Source: Promicromonospora soli
GTDB lineage: Bacteria > Actinomycetota > Actinomycetes > Actinomycetales > Cellulomonadaceae
Assembly: GCF_014653785.1 (NCBI RefSeq)
Contig: NZ_BNAS01000001.1
Location: forward strand, 1,188,952-1,252,951
DNA: 64,000 bases
Reading direction: 5' to 3'
The position numbers and the translations under genes were made by a program. Under the pieces are notes generated by a model. It searched no databases, was not told the origin of the DNA, and saw only the letters and a list, made by a program, of their open reading frames with translations. Shown here piece by piece: positions 59,224 to 64,000 of this stretch (the stretch's first letter is position 1; the number at the start of each line of letters is the position of its first letter).

Positions 59224-60066
59224 ATGGACATCTTCTCCAGCGAGCTCACGGGTGCCACGCTGTTCGGCGCACTGGCCGTGCTCGCGCTCATCGACTCCAC
59301 GAGCTTCGGCACGCTGCTCATCCCCGTGTGGCTGCTCATGTCGCCCGGACGGGTGCGCGTGGGGCGGATGGTCATCTACCTCGGGTCGATCGCCGGGTTC
59401 TATGCGCTGGTCGGGCTCGTCATCCTGCTCGGCGCGGGCGCTATGAGCGACACGCTCGCCACCGTGTCCAGCACCCGCCCGTTCCTGATCGCGCAGCTGC
59501 TGATCGGCGTGGGGCTGTTCGCGTGGAGCTTCAAGCTGGAGCCGGTGGGGGGCCGCAGGTCCGCGGAACCGGTGGCAAGCGCCACCGCGGCGGGCACGGG
59601 GCCTGTGGCTGGCGCAGGGTCTGTGGCCGGCACAGCAGCGCCGGCGACAGAGACCGGGGCGGGGGCCGACCAACCTGCCGCGCCTACGGGAAAGCTGAGC
59701 CGGTGGCGCGAGCGCGTGCTGGGCAGCGAGTCGGGCAGCGGGCTCGCGCTGGCCACTCTGGCGGTCGGGGCCGGGCTGGTCGAGGTCGCGACGATGCTCC
59801 CCTACCTCGCGGCACTCGGCCTGATCGGGACGCAGGGTCCCGGCTGGCCGACGTCGGGCCTCTGGATCCTGGGGTACTGCCTGGTCATGATCGCGCCCGC
59901 CCTGGTGCTGACCGCGGCGCGCGTGCTCGCCGCACGGCTCGTGGCGGGTCCGCTCGGGCGGCTCGACAGCTGGCTCACCCGGAACGCGGCGAGCACCACC
60001 GCCTGGGTGGTCGGGATCGTGGGGTTCCTCGTGGCCCGAGACGCGATCAGCCGCCTCTGGGGCTGA
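59224..60066 (+). CDS. GAP/Sap-family six-helix membrane protein
   Basis: A 280-aa membrane protein of the GAP family (Sap, sulfolipid-1-addressing protein-like) within the LysE-like fold. N-terminal helices contain LFGALAVLALIDSTSFGTLLIPVWLLM (about 13-39); a 70-residue polar Ala/Gly/Thr-rich loop (about 108-170) separates two groups of three helices. Members in mycobacteria help move glycolipids. Diverges from the histidine kinase 108 bp away. The ATG at 59224 lacks a strong Shine-Dalgarno sequence. Convergent with ilvE behind a perfect hairpin. Confidence 0.8.
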   Translation: MDIFSSELTGATLFGALAVLALIDSTSFGTLLIPVWLLMSPGRVRVGRMVIYLGSIAGFYALVGLVILLGAGAMSDTLATVSSTRPFLIAQLLIGVGLFAWSFKLEPVGGRRSAEPVASATAAGTGPVAGAGSVAGTAAPATETGAGADQPAAPTGKLSRWRERVLGSESGSGLALATLAVGAGLVEVATMLPYLAALGLIGTQGPGWPTSGLWILGYCLVMIAPALVLTAARVLAARLVAGPLGRLDSWLTRNAASTTAWVVGIVGFLVARDAISRLWG

Positions 60067-60085
60067 CCCAGCCCGGTGCCCGTTC

Positions 60086-60130
60086 CGCTGGTCGAGCTTG
60101 TCGAGACCGGCTCGACAAGCTCGACCAGCG
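60086..60130. terminator. Perfect 20-bp hairpin between convergent genes
   Basis: Arms CGCTGGTCGAGCTTGTCGAG (60086-60105) and its complement (60111-60130) with a 5-nt loop. It lies between the GAP-family gene and ilvE. The core (CTCGACAAGCTCGACCA) is almost the same as the start of the window (ctcgacaggctcgacca), so it belongs to a dispersed family. Confidence 0.9.
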
Positions 60131-60140
60131 AGCGCGGTGA

Positions 60141-61271
60141 TCAGGCCAGACGGCGCATCCAGCTGTGCCGGTCCTCGGCCCGGCCGTACTGGATGTCGGT
60201 GAGCTCCTGGCGGATCGCCATCGTGAGCTCGCCGGGCTCCCCGCCGTTGATCTCGTGGTCGAACGTCGCCCCGGCGAGACGCCCCACCGGCGTCACGACG
60301 GCGGCCGTGCCGCACGCGAAGAACTCCTTGACCGTGCCGGACTCGAGCCCGGACACGACCTCCGCGAGCGGGATCCGCCGCTCGACGACCTGGTACCCGC
60401 GGTCGGCGGCGAGCTGCAGCACCGAGGCGCGCGTGATCCCCTCCAGGATCGAGCCGAGCTCCGGCGTGTGCAGGGTCCCGTCGTCCATCACGAGGAAGAC
60501 GTTCATGCCGCCGAGCTCCTCGAGGTACGTGCTGGTCGCGGCGTCGAGGAAGCACACCTGGTCGAAGCCCTGCTCCTGCGCCTCGCGCTGCGGCAGCAGG
60601 CTCGCCGCGTAGTTGCCGCCGAACTTCGCGTCGCCGGTTCCCCCGGGCGGCCCGGCCCGGTGGTACTCCTCGGACACGTAGATCGAGACCGGCCGCACGC
60701 CGCCCGAGAAGTACGGGCCGACGGGCGAGGCGATCACCAGGTACTCGACCTCGAGTGCCGGGCGCACGCCCAGGAACGCCTCGGACGCGTACATGAAGGG
60801 CCGCAGGTAGAGGGACGAGTCCTCGCCGTCGGGCACCCAGGCGATGTCGGTACGGACCAGGGCGGCCAGCGACCCGATGAAGTCGTCCACGCTGAGCGCG
60901 GGCAGGGCGAGGCGGTGCGCGGACCGGGCGAAGCGCGCGGCGTTCCGGTCCGGACGGAACGTCCAGACGGAACCGTCGGAGTGCTTGTACGCCTTGAGGC
61001 CCTCGAAGATCTCCTGCGCGTAGTGCAGCACCGCGGTCGCCGGGTCGAGCTGGAGCGGACCGTACTTCTCGATCCGCCGGTCCTTCCAGCCGTCGGTGCT
61101 GGTCCAGGAGATCCGCGCCATGTGGTCGGTGAACGCGGTCCCGAACTTCGGTGCGCGGAGCGCCTCGGCGCGCTCGGCGTCCGGGGTGGGCGTGTCAGTG
61201 TGCCGCACGTCGAAGAGCGCGACCAGGTCTTCGAGCCGGGTCGGGAGGATGGGGTCCGTCGTCGTTGTCAT
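60141..61271 (-). CDS. ilvE: Branched-chain amino-acid aminotransferase IlvE
   Basis: PLP-dependent class IV transaminase catalysing the last step of Leu, Ile and Val synthesis. The 376-aa protein has LHYAQEIFEGLKAYK (about 86-100), the conserved Arg in LYLRPFMYASEA (about 156-167), the PLP lysine in GDAKFGGNYAASL (about 214-226), YLEELGGMNVF (about 251-261) and the EGITRASVL cofactor loop (about 281-289). I place the ATG at 61271 with AAAGG upstream; a GTG at 61286 is also in frame. Sits downstream of leuB on the same strand beyond a terminator. Confidence 0.97.
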   Translation of the reverse strand: MTTTTDPILPTRLEDLVALFDVRHTDTPTPDAERAEALRAPKFGTAFTDHMARISWTSTDGWKDRRIEKYGPLQLDPATAVLHYAQEIFEGLKAYKHSDGSVWTFRPDRNAARFARSAHRLALPALSVDDFIGSLAALVRTDIAWVPDGEDSSLYLRPFMYASEAFLGVRPALEVEYLVIASPVGPYFSGGVRPVSIYVSEEYHRAGPPGGTGDAKFGGNYAASLLPQREAQEQGFDQVCFLDAATSTYLEELGGMNVFLVMDDGTLHTPELGSILEGITRASVLQLAADRGYQVVERRIPLAEVVSGLESGTVKEFFACGTAAVVTPVGRLAGATFDHEINGGEPGELTMAIRQELTDIQYGRAEDRHSWMRRLA

Positions 61272-61375
61272 GTCGATGCCTTTCACCGGATGCTTTGGTC
61301 AGTCTTCCACGCCCGGCAAGGCATAAGGAGCATTCCGAGCCGGGCGCCTGCCCGGACGGCTTTCGACGTACGAAA

Positions 61376-61413
61376 GCGGCGCCCGGGTTCGGTCTGCGTG
61401 ACCCGGGCGCCGC
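61376..61413 (-). terminator. Terminator downstream of leuB
   Basis: A perfect 13-bp stem GCGGCGCCCGGGT/ACCCGGGCGCCGC with a 12-nt loop, followed on the minus strand by TTTCGT. It lies between leuB and ilvE and should separate their transcripts. A second, weaker stem with alternative pairing (CCTCGCG/CGCGAGG; 61434-61458) precedes it on the leuB side. Confidence 0.8.
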
Positions 61414-61480
61414 CCTCTTACCCCACGAAGTGTCCTCGCGCTGCGGTACTTCGCGAGGGCCCCGAGGGATCGTTCAGCTG

Positions 61481-62539
61481 CTACTCGGTCACGCGGGCCG
61501 CGATGTCGCGGCCTACCTGGTCGGTGGTGCGTACAGCGTCGCCGCGGGCCGCGAGGTCCGCCGCCACGGCGCCCTGGACCCGCGCGGACTCGGCCGCGAA
61601 GCCCAGGTGGTCGAGAAGAAGGGCCACCGAGAGGATGGTCGCGGTGGGGTCGGCCTTGCCCTGGCCCGCGATGTCGGGCGCCGAGCCGTGCACCGGCTCG
61701 AACATCGACGGCGCGGTGCGGTCCGGGTTGATGTTGGCCGACGCGGCCAGCCCGATGCCGCCCGTGATCGCGGCGGCCTGGTCGGTGAGGATGTCACCGA
61801 AGAGGTTGTCCGTGACGATCACGTCGAACCGGCTCGGGTTGGTCGTGAGGTAGATGGTCGCGGCGTCCACGTGCGCGTAGTCGGTGGTGACGTCGGGGAA
61901 CTCCGCGTTCACCTTCTCGACGGTGCGACGCCACAGGTGGCCGGCGTGGACCAGCACGTTGTGCTTGTGCACCAGCGTGAGGTGCTTGCGCTCGCGGGCG
62001 CTGGCGCGGGCGAACGCGTCACGGACCACGCGCTCGACGCCGAAAGCGGTGTTGACCGAGACCTCGGTGGCGATCTCGTGCGGCGTGCCCACACGCAGCG
62101 CACCGCCGTTGCCGACGTACGGGCCCTCGGTGCCCTCACGGACCACGACGAAGTCGATCTCGCCCGGGTTGGCCAGCGGGCTGGAGACACCCTCGTACAG
62201 CTTGGTCGGGCGCAGGTTCACGTAGTGGTCCAGCGCGAAGCGCAGCTTGAGCAGCAGGCCGCGCTCCAGCACGCCGCTCGGGACCGACGGGTCACCGATG
62301 GCGCCCAGCAGGATCGCGTCGTGACCCTTGATCTTCTCGAGGTCCTCGTCGGTGAGGGTCTCGCCGGTCGCGTGCCAGCGGCGCGCGCCGAGGTCGAACT
62401 CGGTGGTGGAGAGCTTGGTGCCCGACGGCGCCAGCGCCGCCTCCAGGACCGAGAGGCCCTGCTCCACGACCTCGGTCCCGATGCCGTCACCTGCGACCAC
62501 TGCGAGGTCGATGCCGCCTGTCGTACCCACCTGTGCCAT
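61481..62539 (-). CDS. leuB: 3-isopropylmalate dehydrogenase LeuB
   Basis: NAD-dependent oxidative decarboxylase converting 3-isopropylmalate to 2-oxoisocaproate in leucine synthesis; in the citramalate route it also acts on erythro-3-methylmalate. The 352-aa protein has [13 protein letters not shown] (about 13-25), substrate Arg residues around [21 protein letters not shown] (about 94-114), the catalytic Tyr/Lys (Lys in HKHNVL) and the signature [25 protein letters not shown] (about 244-268). ATG at 62539, with a TAGGCT element seven bases ahead that suggests a leaderless transcript. Stands as a single gene, apart from leuCD. Confidence 0.97.
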   Translation of the reverse strand: MAQVGTTGGIDLAVVAGDGIGTEVVEQGLSVLEAALAPSGTKLSTTEFDLGARRWHATGETLTDEDLEKIKGHDAILLGAIGDPSVPSGVLERGLLLKLRFALDHYVNLRPTKLYEGVSSPLANPGEIDFVVVREGTEGPYVGNGGALRVGTPHEIATEVSVNTAFGVERVVRDAFARASARERKHLTLVHKHNVLVHAGHLWRRTVEKVNAEFPDVTTDYAHVDAATIYLTTNPSRFDVIVTDNLFGDILTDQAAAITGGIGLAASANINPDRTAPSMFEPVHGSAPDIAGQGKADPTATILSVALLLDHLGFAAESARVQGAVAADLAARGDAVRTTDQVGRDIAARVTE

Positions 62540-62569
62540 GTCCGGAGCCTACGCGGGTGACAAACGGGA

Positions 62570-62585
62570 TGAGACGCGGGTCTCA
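62570..62585. promoter_or_regulatory. 16-bp palindrome upstream of leuB
   Basis: TGAGACGCGGGTCTCA has six-base arms and a four-base centre and lies 31-46 bp before the leuB ATG. It shares the GAGAC/TCTC halves with the inverted repeat in the leuC regulator gap (2350-2364), so both could be sites for the IclR-type regulator. Confidence 0.4.
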
Positions 62586-62643
62586 CGGAATGGACGACGA
62601 CATCGGACACAGCTCGGCGCCGCCACCGGCCGGTCCGTACAGG

Positions 62644-63189
62644 TCAGGCGAACGACCAGGCCGTCGCCCCGCCGGGATCCCGCACGTACAGCGCGTTGGC
62701 CTTGGTGGGGGTCACCCGGTACACGTGCCACGGGGCCGGTCCCGCCGACGGCGCGCTGTACGGAGCGGTCAGCGCGCTGCCGGACTCGTCCGGCTCCGCC
62801 GGCCAGCCACCGTCGACCGCCACCTTTGCGATGTGCGCCACCGTTGCGGGGTCGGTCACCAGCTCGGCGATGCCCTCCACGACCACGTCGTAGTCGTCGG
62901 TCGCGACCGCGATGGTGCACCGCGGTTCGCGCTCCATGTTCCGCCCCTTGCGGGCGCTTCGGCCGGACACCACGTAGAACCCGCCGGCGTCCCAGAACGC
63001 CCCCACACCGGTGGTGTGCGGGCTCCCGTCGGGGTTGATCGTGGTGAGCCAGTGCGAGTGCCGGTCGGGCCCCTGGCCGCCTGGAGCCTGGTCGCCGACG
63101 TCGGCGAGGGATGCGGCGACGGTCTCCCACTCCAGCGGCTGGAGGCCGTAGAGATCAGCCAGATTCTTGGACTTCACGGGTGTGCTCAT
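62644..63189 (-). CDS. Pyridoxamine 5'-phosphate oxidase family protein
   Basis: A 181-aa split-barrel flavoprotein-like domain. HSHWLTTINPDGSPHTTGVGAFWDAGGFYVVSG (about 45-77) and SARKGRNMEREPRCTIAVATDDYDVVVEG (about 78-106) carry the strands and the Arg/Lys residues that hold the cofactor phosphate in this superfamily (FMN or F420). ATG 63189. Likely an F420- or FMN-dependent reductase typical of actinobacteria and not a vitamin B6 enzyme; substrate unknown. The upstream VOC gene is on the same strand 56 bp away. Confidence 0.85.
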   Translation of the reverse strand: MSTPVKSKNLADLYGLQPLEWETVAASLADVGDQAPGGQGPDRHSHWLTTINPDGSPHTTGVGAFWDAGGFYVVSGRSARKGRNMEREPRCTIAVATDDYDVVVEGIAELVTDPATVAHIAKVAVDGGWPAEPDESGSALTAPYSAPSAGPAPWHVYRVTPTKANALYVRDPGGATAWSFA

Positions 63190-63245
63190 GCCTGACCGAC
63201 GACGCCGGGGGCCGGAAGTCATCGGCGCCGTGCTCGCTCGCCCGG

Positions 63246-63650
63246 CTATTGCTCCCGTGACGAGAGCACACAGAACTCGTTGCCGTCCGGGTCCGCCAGA
63301 ACGGTCCACGTCGCGTCCGCCGGCTGCCCGACGTCGATCACCGTCGCGCCGAGCTCGACCAGCCGGGCGATCTCGGCGTCCCGGTCGTCGCTCGTGTGCG
63401 GCGCGAAGTCCCAGTGCAGACGGTTCTTGCCGGACTTCTCGTGCTCGACGGGCACGAACACCATGCCCGGCGGAACCTGATGGAAGTCCAGCTTCTCCGA
63501 GAGCTCGAGCGCCCAGGGCGGCACCAGCACCGACTCCTCGTCCGTCTCGAAGATGGCCTCCCAGCCGAGGGCCTCCGCCCACCAGCGAGCCAGCTTCTTG
63601 TGGTCGGTGGACTCCACCACGGTCGAGTACCAGCGCAGCGCCATTGCCAT
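63246..63650 (-). CDS. VOC family (glyoxalase-like) protein
   Basis: A 134-aa two-repeat vicinal-oxygen-chelate protein. First module: LRWYSTVVESTDHKKLARWWAEALGWE (about 5-31); second begins at NRLHWDFAPHTSDDRDAEIARLVELGATVID (about 80-110), with the closing VLADPDGNEFCVL strand (about 119-131). This is the actinobacterial Glyoxalase_6 type, often of unknown function. Two ATGs six bases apart (63650, 63644) follow AAGAAGGG; I used the first. It may share a transcript with the flavin-type gene downstream. Confidence 0.88.
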   Translation of the reverse strand: MAMALRWYSTVVESTDHKKLARWWAEALGWEAIFETDEESVLVPPWALELSEKLDFHQVPPGMVFVPVEHEKSGKNRLHWDFAPHTSDDRDAEIARLVELGATVIDVGQPADATWTVLADPDGNEFCVLSSREQ

Positions 63651-63814
63651 CGCCCTTCTTGTGACCAGTGACCCGCGATCCGGGCCCGATAGCCACACGC
63701 TAGGACGAGACACTGACACTCGCGATGACTTCGGCGCGCCACGCCCGATGCCGACCGCGGCGTGACGCCGTAACGGCCGCTTCGCCTGGCTGATCCTGAC
63801 CCCGGCATGAGCCG

Positions 63815-63835
63815 CCCGGGCCTCAGCGGCCCGGG
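63815..63835. terminator. Small GC hairpin
   Basis: CCCGGGCC and its complement with a 5-nt loop, 15 bp beyond the stop of the ASCH-domain gene, so probably its terminator. The rest of 63651-63849 shows no gene. Confidence 0.5.
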
Positions 63836-63849
63836 CTGGACCGGACGAG

Positions 63850-64000
63850 TCAGGGCTTGGGGTAGAGCAGCTCGAACCGCTCGCACACGACCGGCATGTC
63901 CTGCGTGAACTCGCGGCCCTCGCCGAGGGTCCGGCGCCAGAACTCCTCGTGGTCCGCGCGCCACGACTCGAGCGTGCGGTCCCCTTCGCCCTCCGCCGCG
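63850..64000 (-). CDS. ASCH domain-containing protein (C-terminal end only)
   Basis: The last 49 codons of a gene that enters from the right window edge. The reading GEGDRTLESWRADHEEFW and FTQDMPVVCERFELLYPKP before the TGA at 63852-63850 matches the C-terminus of ASCH-domain proteins, a PUA-like fold thought to bind RNA or modified nucleic acid. No start is available, and the function cannot be refined. Confidence 0.75.
   Translation of the reverse strand, partial: AAEGEGDRTLESWRADHEEFWRRTLGEGREFTQDMPVVCERFELLYPKP

Noticed and set aside
61434-61458. Attenuator or riboswitch between leuB and ilvE
   Set aside because: The stems are explained by termination after leuB; I found no leader peptide rich in branched-chain residues before ilvE.

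Overview
The window is high-GC, gene-dense actinobacterial DNA. The gene content (IclR regulator divergent from leuCD, secreted GH5/GH6/GH16 glucanases with CelR-type operators, GTG starts, many 4-nt stop/start overlaps, tRNAs without encoded CCA) suggests a cellulolytic member of the Micrococcales; Promicromonosporaceae or Cellulomonadaceae is my best guess, and it is inference only. I see no prophage, insertion sequence, CRISPR array or rRNA operon; it reads as chromosomal.

Layout. 0-3 kb: leuD and leuC with the divergent regulator NdgR/LtbR. 3.3-5 kb: a 60-aa membrane protein, a PH-domain protein, two identical tRNA-Glu genes and tRNA-Gln. 5-14.9 kb: HAD phosphatase, CPBP protease, gltX, a monooxygenase-like/Nudix/FAH operon, a methyltransferase, a membrane acyltransferase, PhzF and an aldo/keto reductase. 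15-20.7 kb: a DNA-glycosylase-annotated protein, two tandem APH(3')-like kinases, a CGNR regulator, an EamA transporter and a LacI regulator. 20.7-22.9 kb: secreted lichenase (GH16) and cellulase (GH6). 23-30.7 kb: helicase, SGNH hydrolase, TSUP, YbaK, YccF, YggS and GNAT genes.

30.8-40.3 kb is a probable muropeptide or amino-sugar salvage locus: an ABC importer (binding protein and two permeases), NagZ and MurQ in one overlapping operon, then, past a lipoate ligase gene, a BadF-type sugar kinase and an RpiR/MurR-type regulator. 40.4-42.3 kb: cimA preceded by a leader peptide ending Ile-Ser-Ile-Ser and an intrinsic terminator, a good attenuator candidate.

42.4-49.9 kb is the most unusual part: seven tightly coupled genes forming an ebo-type cluster (inositol-phosphate-synthase-like protein, UbiA/EboC, TIM barrel, EboA, TatD-like EboB, EboE, and a type I phosphodiesterase resembling EboF). 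It converges on, and overlaps by 116 nt, a three-gene ABC-2 exporter. Product and cargo are unknown.

52.6-64 kb: a DUF6069-like protein, duplicated secreted GH5 cellulases with X2-like modules, a NarL-type two-component system, a GAP-family membrane protein, ilvE, leuB, a flavin oxidoreductase-like protein, a VOC protein and the end of an ASCH protein. Branched-chain amino-acid genes (leuDC, cimA, ilvE, leuB) and glucanase genes recur across the window. Many gene ends carry long perfect palindromes, some belonging to dispersed families.
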